Assembly (NCBI GenBank): GCA_041481485.1
Contig: JBGPBY010000147.1
Coordinates: forward strand, 1 to 14,181
Length of the DNA: 14,181 nt
From: JBGPBY01 sp041481485
GTDB lineage: Bacteria > Acidobacteriota > Terriglobia > 20CM-2-55-15
Direction of reading: 5' to 3'
Position 1 is the first letter of the stretch. Every line of letters starts with the position of its first letter. The notes under the pieces were generated by a model. The model saw nothing but the letters and a program-made list of their open reading frames with translations. It did no database searches and was not told where the DNA came from. The translations under genes and the position numbers were made by a program. This document shows positions 7,127 to 14,169 of this stretch, one piece after another.

Positions 7127-8386
7127 GCCAGAATTATAGGTGGAATCGGCAGTTCACACTCTCCCACGATTGGGTTTGCTTACGACAAGAACAAACAGGA
7201 AGATCCAATGTGGACGCCGATTTTCGAAGCATATAAACCGGTGCAGCAATGGCTCGCCGACAAAACACCAGACGTACTTTTCTATATTTTCAACGATCAC
7301 GTCACTTCATTTTTCTTTGATCACTATTCGCAGTTTGCACTCGGTGTTGGCGAATCGTACTCGCCGGCCGATGAAGGCGGCGGAGCCCGAGTTTTGCCTC
7401 CGGTCAAAGGACATCCGCGGCTAGCCCAGCACATCGCCGAAGGTTTGGTTGCCGACGAGTTCGACCTCTCGTTTTTTCAGGACCGTCCATTGGACCATGG
7501 ATTGTTTTCGCCGCTGTGCATGCTGTGGCCGCACGAGCCCACATGGCCCGCAGCGCTCATTCCGCTTCAACTCGGAGTGTTGCAGTTTCCGACACCTTCG
7601 GCCAAGCGCTGCTACAAACTCGGCCAGGCGTTGCGCCGAGCCATCGAAAGTTATCCCGAGGATCTGAAAGTGGCTGTGGTCGCAACCGGCGGACTGTCGC
7701 ATCAGGTGCACGGCGAGCGCGCAGGATTCAACAACACACCCTGGGACATGCAGTTTCTCGAAATGCTGGAGAACGATCCGTTACGGCTTACCGACGTCAC
7801 CATTGCCGAATACGCCATACTCGGCGGGTTCGAAGGCGCTGAAGTGATTATGTGGCTGGTGATGCGCGGCGCCCTTTCCTCGAATATCAAAAAGGTTCAT
7901 CAGACCTACTACCTGCCGTCGATGACGGCTTTGGCTACGGTTATTTATGAGAACGAAGCCGCAGAACCTCGGAGTGGCGCGACGGAGAGTTACCTTGAAC
8001 ATGTGAACCATCAGTTTGCAGGCGTGGAAAAGCTCGAAGGCACGTATCCGTTTACTCTGGCACGGAGCGTCAAGGGATATCGGTTGAATAAGTTTCTGCA
8101 TTCGCTGATTTTACCCGCTGCGCGTCAGCGCTTCCTTTCAGAGCCGGAGGTGGCATTCGAAGAAGCGAAGCTGACGCCCGAAGAACGCCGCATGGTGAGG
8201 GACCGCGACTGGCGCGCGCTGATCCAGTATGGAGTGATCTTCTTCCTTTTGGAAAAGCTCGGCGCCGTGATCGGCACTTCGAACCTTCACATCTACGCCG
8301 CCATGCGTGGACAGTCGCTGGAGGAATTTCAGAAGACGCGAAATGCGCAGATCATTTACTCGGTAGCGGGCGGAGACAAAAAGTAG
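7124..8386 (+). CDS. Gallate dioxygenase-like LigB-LigA fused extradiol dioxygenase
   Basis: This 420-residue class III (LigAB-type) extradiol dioxygenase has an N-terminal LigB-like catalytic domain (1 to about 280) fused to a C-terminal LigA-like domain (about 300-420). That order and length match the gallate dioxygenases GalA and DesB, which open gallate to 4-oxalomesaconate. Predicted Fe(II) ligands are H12 (in SSHSPT), H59 (in FNDHVTS) and E240 (in GFEGAE). H125 (RPLDHG) and H193 (GLSHQVHG) match the catalytic histidines. E377, Y391 and Y412 fall at the positions I recall as substrate-contacting in DesB, which favours gallate over protocatechuate. The ribosome binding site GGAGGA lies 3 nt before the ATG, within an inverted repeat. 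No other gallate or protocatechuate 4,5-cleavage genes (hydratase, aldolase, isomerase, transporter) are in the window. The family is confident; the exact substrate less so. Confidence 0.8.
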   Translation: MARIIGGIGSSHSPTIGFAYDKNKQEDPMWTPIFEAYKPVQQWLADKTPDVLFYIFNDHVTSFFFDHYSQFALGVGESYSPADEGGGARVLPPVKGHPRLAQHIAEGLVADEFDLSFFQDRPLDHGLFSPLCMLWPHEPTWPAALIPLQLGVLQFPTPSAKRCYKLGQALRRAIESYPEDLKVAVVATGGLSHQVHGERAGFNNTPWDMQFLEMLENDPLRLTDVTIAEYAILGGFEGAEVIMWLVMRGALSSNIKKVHQTYYLPSMTALATVIYENEAAEPRSGATESYLEHVNHQFAGVEKLEGTYPFTLARSVKGYRLNKFLHSLILPAARQRFLSEPEVAFEEAKLTPEERRMVRDRDWRALIQYGVIFFLLEKLGAVIGTSNLHIYAAMRGQSLEEFQKTRNAQIIYSVAGGDKK

Positions 8387-8413
8387 TTCGGTGACGGACC
8401 TTCAGATGTGGAA

Positions 8414-8464
8414 CTGTAGGCGCGGTCTCTCAGCCTTAGATTGCGCGCGGTCATAGAACCTGTG
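8414..8464. repeat. Degenerate copy of the GTAGGGGCGGTC inverted repeat
   Basis: The left half (8414-8435) matches the start of the intact element downstream, with CTGTAGG and CGGTCT kept. The right half ATTGCGCGCGGTCATAGA (8440-8457) differs from the intact right arm at one base, and then diverges. The terminal pairing is partly lost, so this looks like a decayed relative of the element at 8482-8563. Confidence 0.6.
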
Positions 8465-8481
8465 AAGGAATACGATTCCGC

Positions 8482-8563
8482 CTGTAGGGGCGGTCTATGA
8501 GCGCCCACAATTCGGAGGATTGCAGGCCTCTCAATTGCGGGCGGTCATAGACCGCCCCTACAG
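8482..8563. repeat. 82-bp inverted repeat with self-palindromic arms
   Basis: Two arms of about 32 bp (8482-8513 and 8532-8563) are near-perfect reverse complements with about three mismatches, around an 18-bp loop. Both arms contain GGGGCGGTCTATGA. The right arm also contains GGGCGGTC-ATA-GACCGCCC, a perfect palindrome in its own right, so each arm can fold alone or pair with the other. There is no ORF inside and no transposase nearby. It resembles REP/BIME or small MITE-type intergenic repeats. Confidence 0.8.
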
Positions 8564-8680
8564 CCGAGCGGACCGGCCGCGAAGAGTTGCCTCAAATTCC
8601 CTGAATATATGCCCATGCTTCTGTTAGGCGGCCAGGGTGGTCCCGCTGCGAAGATCTAATGTGGAGAGTATCGGAGTTAT

Positions 8681-8773
8681 AGATCTTTCGTGCCTACGGC
8701 ACTCTGTATTTCATGTGTGGATATTCCACCGGCTGACGCCGGTGGCTAAGGAACTGCCGCCGCTAACGCGGCT
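8681..8773. repeat. Chain of three small-loop hairpins (REP-like composite)
   Basis: Three palindromes follow each other: GTGCC-TAC-GGCAC (8690-8702), CCACCGGC-TGAC-GCCGGTGG (8726-8745) and GCCGC-TAAC-GCGGC (near 8759-8772). The latter two recur, with changed loop bases, in the cluster at 12327-12538. No U-tract follows, so these are unlikely to be simple terminators. Confidence 0.75.
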
Positions 8774-8860
8774 GGGAATACGACTGGCCGTGCGGTCCGT
8801 TGTGCGACAAGTGGGGAGAAGTTGCCGGAGGGATTGGGCAGCAGGTTCGATGAGCTGCCG

Positions 8861-8889
8861 TTGAACCTGCGTCATCCGTCTGCTAGATT
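8861..8889 (+). promoter_or_regulatory. Putative promoter of the DUF4184-like gene
   Basis: TTGAAC (8861-8866) and TAGATT (8884-8889) are separated by 17 bp, and each matches four consensus positions. The -10 ends 8 nt before the ATG at 8898, so transcription would begin about 2 nt before the start codon, giving an essentially leaderless mRNA. This agrees with the absence of a Shine-Dalgarno. Confidence 0.4.
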
Positions 8890-8897
8890 CAGAACGC

Positions 8898-9575
8898 ATG
8901 CCTTTTCCGTTTGCTCATCCAGCCGCAGTTTTGCCACTCCGCCGGTATTGCAACCGTTGGTTTAATTTTCCAGCGTTAGTGATTGGAAGCATGGTGCCGG
9001 ATGCCGGATACCTCAATAAAAGTGTGGAGGACTTGTCGCATCACTTTCTCGGAAGCATCGCATTCGGGGTCCCGGTGGGAGGACTGATGCTTGCCATCCT
9101 TTACAGTCTTCGATCGAATCGTGCGGTGCGTCCTATATTCTCCCGGCCGATCGGCCCGCCATGGATTCTCGGCATGTCTTTGATCATTGGAATCTGGACC
9201 CACGTGCTTTGGGACTCCTTTACTCACGTCGATGGCTGGATGGTCATGCATTCCGAGCTGCTGCAAACTCCAGTAACAGCGTTCGCCGGACATACGGCGA
9301 GGGTTTGCCATCTGTTGTGGTACGCCTCGTCTTTCGGAGGTGCGATCTGGTTGTTCTTCGACTTTGAAAACTGGAAGCAAAAGTCCATTCCAAAGGCAGA
9401 TGGCTCCAGGCGCAAAGCCATTTTGCAGGATGGCGTTCTCATTGCGGTGCTCGTCGTTCTTGTTTCATTGGTGCATCACCTGGTTCGCAATCCGGTCGGC
9501 TTTGCATTGACCGTCATGCTCTGTGTGATCATTGCCCTGCAATTTGTCTTCAGGATGCAAACAGAACCCAACTGA
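8898..9575 (+). CDS. DUF4184-like integral membrane protein
   Basis: This 225-residue membrane protein opens with MPFPFAHPAAVLPL, the characteristic N-terminus of DUF4184 proteins. Predicted TM segments lie at about 52-70, 88-105, 138-155, 179-194 and 199-219. Conserved-looking polar residues are H7, D35 (in MVPDAGY), H48-H49 and the motif H102-x3-D106-x3-H110 (HVLWDSFTH). This set recalls membrane-bound metal-dependent hydrolase-like proteins (YdjM type); catalysis is inference only. There is no Shine-Dalgarno before the ATG, and a promoter-like pair lies immediately upstream. The next gene starts 40 bp after the stop with its own promoter-like pair, so co-transcription is not certain. Confidence 0.82.
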   Translation: MPFPFAHPAAVLPLRRYCNRWFNFPALVIGSMVPDAGYLNKSVEDLSHHFLGSIAFGVPVGGLMLAILYSLRSNRAVRPIFSRPIGPPWILGMSLIIGIWTHVLWDSFTHVDGWMVMHSELLQTPVTAFAGHTARVCHLLWYASSFGGAIWLFFDFENWKQKSIPKADGSRRKAILQDGVLIAVLVVLVSLVHHLVRNPVGFALTVMLCVIIALQFVFRMQTEPN

Positions 9576-9578
9576 TTC

Positions 9579-9607
9579 TTGTCTGACACCGAACGGCTTA
9601 GTATGCT
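9579..9607 (+). promoter_or_regulatory. Putative promoter of the 902-residue secreted protein
   Basis: TTGTCT (9579-9584) and TATGCT (9602-9607) are 17 bp apart, each with four consensus matches. The -10 ends 8 nt before the ATG at 9616, the same geometry as for the upstream gene, so this transcript would also be nearly leaderless. No Shine-Dalgarno precedes the ATG. Confidence 0.4.
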
Positions 9608-9615
9608 TCGGCACA

Positions 9616-12324
9616 ATGTCCTTCAAGATTCGCCACCGGTACGCTTTCGCGCTTTGGATCAGCGGTCTGCTCATGGCCCTCGCTCAGCAGAGCGCAGCCA
9701 CACTCGACTTTTCGACACCGGACTTCACTTTCAAAATCCTGAAGTCTTCGCAAACCGTCGCCGCGCTCCAACCCAATGGGAGCGGCGGATTTGACTTCAC
9801 TCCTGCGGACCGGCTGCAGAACCGCACGGCCGATCGCTTCAATGCTCTCGGTGATCTGACTTTTCGCGTGCGTGCGGAAAGCTTCGGCGCGTGGCAGGAT
9901 TACGCCACCAGTGCCGCGCGCCAACCTGTGAATGCAATGCCATCCGCAGCCCCAGTCCTCGCAGCGGCGGATCTGGCTCCGACACTGCCGCCCAACTGCC
10001 CACTCGCAATCACACGGAAATGGCTCATCGACAATAACCGGCTTGTTCTTCGTTTTGAAATAAAGAACCGGACGTCCGCTCCTCTGGAGATTGGCGCTCT
10101 TGGCATTCCAATGATCTTCAACAACATGCTGACAGGGCGTCCATTGTCCCAGATGGAAGAAGTGAATTCCTTCTACGATCCCGCGATTAACGAGGACGGC
10201 GGGTATGTCCAGGTCACACGTTTGAATGGTCACGGACCGGCGCTCCTTGTTGTCCCGGATGGACGTACGCCACTGGAAGCATGGCGCCTGCTGAATGAAC
10301 CCAACGGACCGAACAACATGTTCTCGCGCGGCAACCCGTATGAAGGATCGTTCGAATGGATGGTGCACTCGCAGGCCTACGCGGAGAACGAGTGGAAAGG
10401 TAAACAGGAATGGAATCCACCTACTAAAGCCATACTGCAACCCGGCGAAACGCGAACTTATGGTGTGAGGCTTCTTGTTGCCCCCGAGATTCGCGATATC
10501 GAAAAAACTCTCGCTGCCAATCGCCGGCCTGTTGCCGTGGGAGTTCCCGGCTACATTCTTCCGATGGATGTCGACGCTCATCTCTTTTTGAACTATCCGC
10601 AAAAGGTGAGATCCATCCGAAGTGAACCCGCCGGCGCTATTGCCGCCGTTGAAAATTCCCGCACGAAAAATGGCTGGAAACACTACAGCCTGCGTGGCAA
10701 GGCATGGGGACGTGTCCGTTTGTCGATTACCTATGACGATGGGCTGAATCAATCCCTGAGTTATTACGTTATCAAGCCCGCCAGCGAAGCCGTTTCGGAC
10801 ATGGGAAAATTTCTGTTCACGAAACAGTGGTATGTAAATCCGGCCGACCCGTTTCATCGCAGTCCGTCGGTAATGACCTATGATCGCGCCAACAACCGAA
10901 TTGTGACGCAGGACGCACGCGCATGGATCGCCGGACTCGGCGATGAAGGCGGCTCCGGACCTTGGCTTGCCGCGGCAATGAAGGAGTTCGGTCAGCCCAA
11001 TAAAGAGGAGATCGCGAAATTCGAGGAGTTCGTCGACGGGACGCTCTGGGGCGGCCTCCAATACAGTGAGGGTGCGCGGCAATATGGCGTCCGGAAGAGT
11101 CTTTTCTACCATGATCCGGCGGCCCTTCCCGACTTTCCATACGATGCCGGCATCAACTGGGGGTCGTGGACCAGCTGGAACAAGTCGCAGGCGGAAGCAG
11201 TCAATCGCGCCTACGATTATCCGCACGTGGTAGCTGCCTACTGGGCCATGTATCGGGTGGCGCGCAACTATTCCGGCCTGGTGACGCATCACCCGTGGGA
11301 CTGGTATCTGAACCAGGCGTTCCAAACCGCCAATTATCTTGGCACCCACAACAACATCGGCAATAGCCGCGACGGCCTGATGGACGGAACCATATTGCTG
11401 TTCCTGTTGGATGACTTGAAGCGCGAAGGCTGGCGCGAACAGTCCGCTGCGTTGGAGGGCCAGCTGAAGACGCATGCGGAGGAATGGAGCCGGCGTGCTC
11501 TGCCCTTCGGCAGCGAAATGGCGTGGGATTCGACCGGTCAGGAAGAAATCTATGGCGTCACCAAATATTTCGGATATGACGACAAGGCGCGGATCACACT
11601 GGATTCGGTTATTGGTTACATGCCGCTGGTTCCTCACTGGGGCTATAACGGCAATGCCCGCCGCTTCTGGGATTTCTTCTATGGCGCCGCGCCCGGCGGG
11701 ACCAGCGAGAGGCAGTTGCATCACTATGGTTCGGGACTCAACGCGATTCCTGTTCTGTCGGCGTTTCGCAGCGATCCGGCCGATGCGCATCTGCTGCGCA
11801 CCGGTTACGGCGGCGCTATGGGTGGATTGAGCAACATCGACCAGGACGGGTTTGCCAGCGCGGCGTTTCATTCGTTTCCGCAAAACATGCGGTGGGATAC
11901 ATATAGCGGGGACTACGGTCCGAATTTTTTTGGCGTCGCCGCAAATGCCGCGACCTACGTGATGGATCATGAGGAGTTTGGCTGGCTCGCTTTTGGCGGC
12001 AATTTGAAGGTGGATGGCGGGTGGGTGCGCGTTCAGCCACTGGACGCATTTCGCCAGCGCGTGTATGTCGCCCCGCTGGGGCTGTGGCTGACGCTGGACG
12101 CCGGAAATTTTCAATCGGTGGAGATCAACACGAAGACGCACATGGTGCGGGTCAGTCTCGCGACAGGCAATGAGTTTACGTCCCACGCAAGGCTGCGCGT
12201 GGAGCAGCCGGCAAAAGTTTCGGGAATCGGCACATATCATCCCCGAACCGCTCTCCCAAATGAGCGAGGTGCGTTCGTCATTCCATTGCAAAACAAAATC
12301 TCGTGGATTGAATTCATCGATTGA
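9616..12324 (+). CDS. Large secreted protein, putative six-hairpin glycosidase (DUF5695-like)
   Basis: This 902-residue protein begins with a Sec signal peptide (MSFKIRHRY, a hydrophobic core and a likely cut after QSAA near residue 28). The frame is open further upstream, but only this start gives a signal peptide. The N-terminal part (about 29-390) is beta-rich. The second half has many Trp, Tyr and Gly residues and helical segments (PHVVAAYWAMYRVARNYSG, GLMDGTILLFLLDDLKREGW) typical of an alpha/alpha-toroid. An acidic motif WDSTGQEEIYG (637-647) near the centre of that region could hold catalytic carboxylates. The end returns to beta strands. Overall it resembles the DUF5695 family of predicted glycoside hydrolases, as far as I can judge by eye. 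It would act outside the cytoplasm on a polysaccharide or glycan of unknown type. No transporter or other CAZyme accompanies it. Confidence 0.82.
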   Translation: MSFKIRHRYAFALWISGLLMALAQQSAATLDFSTPDFTFKILKSSQTVAALQPNGSGGFDFTPADRLQNRTADRFNALGDLTFRVRAESFGAWQDYATSAARQPVNAMPSAAPVLAAADLAPTLPPNCPLAITRKWLIDNNRLVLRFEIKNRTSAPLEIGALGIPMIFNNMLTGRPLSQMEEVNSFYDPAINEDGGYVQVTRLNGHGPALLVVPDGRTPLEAWRLLNEPNGPNNMFSRGNPYEGSFEWMVHSQAYAENEWKGKQEWNPPTKAILQPGETRTYGVRLLVAPEIRDIEKTLAANRRPVAVGVPGYILPMDVDAHLFLNYPQKVRSIRSEPAGAIAAVENSRTKNGWKHYSLRGKAWGRVRLSITYDDGLNQSLSYYVIKPASEAVSDMGKFLFTKQWYVNPADPFHRSPSVMTYDRANNRIVTQDARAWIAGLGDEGGSGPWLAAAMKEFGQPNKEEIAKFEEFVDGTLWGGLQYSEGARQYGVRKSLFYHDPAALPDFPYDAGINWGSWTSWNKSQAEAVNRAYDYPHVVAAYWAMYRVARNYSGLVTHHPWDWYLNQAFQTANYLGTHNNIGNSRDGLMDGTILLFLLDDLKREGWREQSAALEGQLKTHAEEWSRRALPFGSEMAWDSTGQEEIYGVTKYFGYDDKARITLDSVIGYMPLVPHWGYNGNARRFWDFFYGAAPGGTSERQLHHYGSGLNAIPVLSAFRSDPADAHLLRTGYGGAMGGLSNIDQDGFASAAFHSFPQNMRWDTYSGDYGPNFFGVAANAATYVMDHEEFGWLAFGGNLKVDGGWVRVQPLDAFRQRVYVAPLGLWLTLDAGNFQSVEINTKTHMVRVSLATGNEFTSHARLRVEQPAKVSGIGTYHPRTALPNERGAFVIPLQNKISWIEFID

Positions 12325-12598
12325 TCTGCCGCCGCTCCGCGGCTTGAAGGATTTTGGGCTTTCTCATTCCACCGGCTCACGCCGGTGGCTATGGGGAGTG
12401 CCGCCGCTCCGCGGCTCGAACGGGAATCAACGGAACGGCGGCACTTTCCTTAGTCACCGGCGTGATTAGCGGCGATGTCTCCTCTGAGCCGCGGAGCGGC
12501 GGCACTTCCCCTTAGCCACCGGCGTGAGCCGGTGGGCAGATCCGGCAAAGCACAATCCGCTGAAACGTTTCCGGACAACCACCGTCAATGGTCGTGTA
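12325..12598. other. Spacer holding the second repeat cluster
   Basis: This 274-bp spacer is mostly the repeat cluster at 12327-12538. The remaining 60 bp before the next start contains no convincing promoter or Shine-Dalgarno. A weak GTCAAT at 12584-12589 sits at a leaderless-like distance from the ATG but has no good -35. Confidence 0.6.
12327..12538. repeat. Cluster of direct and inverted hairpin repeats
   Basis: In the forward direction there are GCCGC-TCC-GCGGC hairpins at about 12331-12343 and 12401-12414, with CCACCGGC-TCAC-GCCGGTGG at 12369-12388 between them. The cluster then reverses: a degenerate reverse copy (about 12437-12474) and a nearly intact reverse copy (12486-12535), in which GCCGCGGAGCGGC is followed by CACTTCCCCTTAG and CCACCGGCGTGAGCCGGTGG. 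The forward pair matches the elements at 8726-8773 apart from the loop bases. The head-to-head layout is BIME-like. Confidence 0.82.
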
Positions 12599-13477
12599 AT
12601 GTGCAGGTTGTCGACAAAGAAACTCCTCATTGCCGCGTTGGCGTTCATCTTCTGGAATGCCATACCGGCGCAGTCCCAGCCGGTTCAACTGGGCTTCCGG
12701 ACTCTTCAAATCGAGCCGCAAAATTTTCCACAGGCTGGATCCACACGTCCTTTATCCGACGCGCCGCTGCCACCCGCAGTTTTGACGATTCCGGCGGGAA
12801 CAGTTCTCATGGTCGGACTTTCGGACGTCATTTCCAGTAAGGACCAGCACCCCGGCGATTCATTCATTGCAGAACTGCAGCATCCCCTCGTCGCAGGAGG
12901 CTGGGTGATCGCACGGCGTGGTCAGATCGTGATGGGACGAGTAGTTGAGTCACAACGAGCGGGCCGCGTGAAGGGGACCTCAAAGATATCCCTCGAATTG
13001 GAACAAGTCATTCTGGTAGATGGGCGCCAGATTCCCGTCCAGTCCGAACAAATAGAAAACTCCGGCCCCACATCCCGTGGGCGCGATGTAGCCGCATTGG
13101 CAATCACCACCGCCGTTGGCGCAGCTATTGGTGCAGTCTGCGGTGCGAAGGGTGCGGCGATTGGTACGGCCGCCGGAGCCACAATAGGATTTGCAGGCGT
13201 TCTAATGACTCGCGGCAAGGATATCGAGGTTGGACCGGAAAAGCTGCTGGCATTCCGTCTGTCTTCTCCTTTGATTGTGTCTACGGAAAATAGTCAGCAC
13301 GCATTCTGGCAAATAACGTCTGACGAATACGTCGTTCCAGAAGAAGTTCCCGAGCAGCAGGCAACGCCAGCGCCGGTAGTTCTTGTCCAATCTTCTCCTC
13401 GGGCGCCAGCCGTCATTTTGCCTGAAATCCAACTTCTAAGTTCTGTAAGGCCAGGGCGGAACGAATGCGGGAAATAG
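12599..13477 (+). CDS. Exported glycine-zipper protein, probable cell-envelope component
   Basis: This 292-residue protein has a signal peptide (MCRLSTKKLLIAALAFIFW, cut near AQS at 24-26). A beta-rich domain (about 60-150) includes IPAGTVLMVGLSDVISSKDQHPGD (64-87), HPLVAGGWVIARRGQIVMGRV and a strand ending DGRQIPVQ. A glycine zipper follows (about 173-203, with G174, G178, G182, G186, G190, G193 and G197), then a beta segment with LLAFRLSSPLIVS and a Pro/Ala-rich tail. Proteins of this layout are common in Acidobacteria and are probably envelope-anchored through the zipper; no function is known to me. The frame is open back to 12524, but that part reads through the palindromic repeat, so I chose the ATG that gives a signal peptide. 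There is no Shine-Dalgarno. It is probably co-transcribed with the next gene, 34 bp downstream. Confidence 0.82.
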   Translation: MCRLSTKKLLIAALAFIFWNAIPAQSQPVQLGFRTLQIEPQNFPQAGSTRPLSDAPLPPAVLTIPAGTVLMVGLSDVISSKDQHPGDSFIAELQHPLVAGGWVIARRGQIVMGRVVESQRAGRVKGTSKISLELEQVILVDGRQIPVQSEQIENSGPTSRGRDVAALAITTAVGAAIGAVCGAKGAAIGTAAGATIGFAGVLMTRGKDIEVGPEKLLAFRLSSPLIVSTENSQHAFWQITSDEYVVPEEVPEQQATPAPVVLVQSSPRAPAVILPEIQLLSSVRPGRNECGK

Positions 13478-13511
13478 CCTGGATGATTTGTAATCGGGGA
13501 GGTTTGTCGAT

Positions 13512-14087
13512 ATGAGAAACAGAGTCATTCCAATTCTGGCAACTGTCCTGTTCAGTATGGCAATTGGCAGCACAGCCATATTGGCGCAGTCACCCACTCC
13601 GGCGATACAGGACCGGATTGCGCAGCAGGTCGTCATCGCCAATCAGCGCGTCGACGCGGCGTTCGTTTTAACTGCCGCAGGCGGAATTCAAAACTATACT
13701 TGTCCCACACCACAGCAGTATGGGACTCCGGATGGCGCAGCCAATGGCTGGGCGTGTTTCGATCCCACTACAGGAGTCTGGTTGCTCGGGGCGCTTCCTC
13801 CGGAGCCACAGGCTCCTGCTCCGGCGCCTGTCATCGTCCGGCAAGCGGTAGCGCCGCCGGTAATCTATGCATACCCCGCTGTGGCGCCGCCGGTCATCTA
13901 TCGTGAACCGACTGTAATTTATGTTGCGCCCGTATATCCGAGAGTGGTGGAACGCGTTTATTCACCTTCCCTTGCGATTGGCGTCGCCGCGATCAATGCC
14001 GGTGGCCGCATCGCAGCCGCAGTGATTGAGAGCTCGCGCTACGACCACCGGGAAATTCGCGTCGTTCATTCCGGACACCGGAGATAG
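13512..14087 (+). CDS. Secreted Pro/Val/Tyr-rich repeat protein, unknown family
   Basis: This 191-residue protein has a clear signal peptide (MRNRVIPILATVLFSMAIG, cut near ILA-QS at 25-26). A short N-domain carries a probable disulfide pair C64/C82 around GWACFDPTTGVWLL (79-92). A Pro/Ala-rich stretch follows (95-108), then two adjacent 11-residue repeats, AVAPPVIYAYP and AVAPPVIYREP (112-133), and a degenerate third (TVIYVAPVYP). The C-terminus is a hydrophobic Ala/Gly segment (154-172) followed by a basic, His/Arg-rich tail. GGGGAGG at 13496-13502 is a strong ribosome binding site. I do not recognise a family. With the preceding gene it forms a pair of exported, possibly outer-surface proteins. 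Confidence 0.8.
   Translation: MRNRVIPILATVLFSMAIGSTAILAQSPTPAIQDRIAQQVVIANQRVDAAFVLTAAGGIQNYTCPTPQQYGTPDGAANGWACFDPTTGVWLLGALPPEPQAPAPAPVIVRQAVAPPVIYAYPAVAPPVIYREPTVIYVAPVYPRVVERVYSPSLAIGVAAINAGGRIAAAVIESSRYDHREIRVVHSGHRR
13845..13910 (+). repeat. Two tandem 33-bp coding repeats
   Basis: Units 13845-13877 and 13878-13910 share GCGCCGCCGGT and ATCTAT in register and encode AVAPPVIY followed by AYP or REP. The repeat is in frame (11 codons), so copy-number change would keep the reading frame. Confidence 0.75.
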
Positions 14088-14097
14088 GGTCAAGGCA

Positions 14098-14169
14098 CAA
14101 GTAGGGGCGGGCCTATAAAGTAATCCCTCTCCCAACGGGAGAGGGGGCCGCGCAGCGGCCGGTGAGGGG
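14098..14169. repeat. Double-hairpin intergenic repeat
   Basis: A GTAGGGGCGG segment (14101-14110) resembles one half of the inverted repeat at 8482. It is followed by CCCTCTCCC-AAC-GGGAGAGGG (14125-14145) and GGCCGC-GCA-GCGGCC (14146-14160), then GGTGAGGGG, which can pair with the CCCTCTCC side to make an outer stem. There is no U-tract after either hairpin, so rho-independent termination is not obvious. The element may continue past the window end. Confidence 0.7.

Larger units (their letters stand above)
8387..8897. other. Gene-free spacer dominated by palindromic repeats
   Basis: This 511-bp spacer has no credible gene. It contains a degenerate inverted repeat, an intact 82-bp inverted repeat and a chain of three hairpins, each described separately, and ends in the putative promoter of the DUF4184-like gene. 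The stretches 8565-8680 and 8775-8860 show nothing I recognise. No tRNA-like cloverleaf or U-tailed terminator was seen. Confidence 0.7.

Noticed and set aside
8637..8864. A 75-codon plus-strand ORF in the large spacer
   Set aside because: It runs straight through the hairpin repeats, is Arg-rich, and has no ribosome binding site or recognisable feature.
9598..12291. An 897-codon open frame on the minus strand, antisense to the large secreted protein
   Set aside because: Its translation is rich in Arg, His and Cys with no recognisable domain. The plus strand has a signal peptide and coherent protein composition. Long antisense frames are common in high-GC coding DNA.
12327..12538. CRISPR array
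   Set aside because: The repeats are palindromes in both orientations with irregular spacing and no unique uniform spacers, and no cas genes are present.
14125..14160. Rho-independent terminator after the last gene
   Set aside because: Two good stems exist but neither is followed by a T-tract on either strand.
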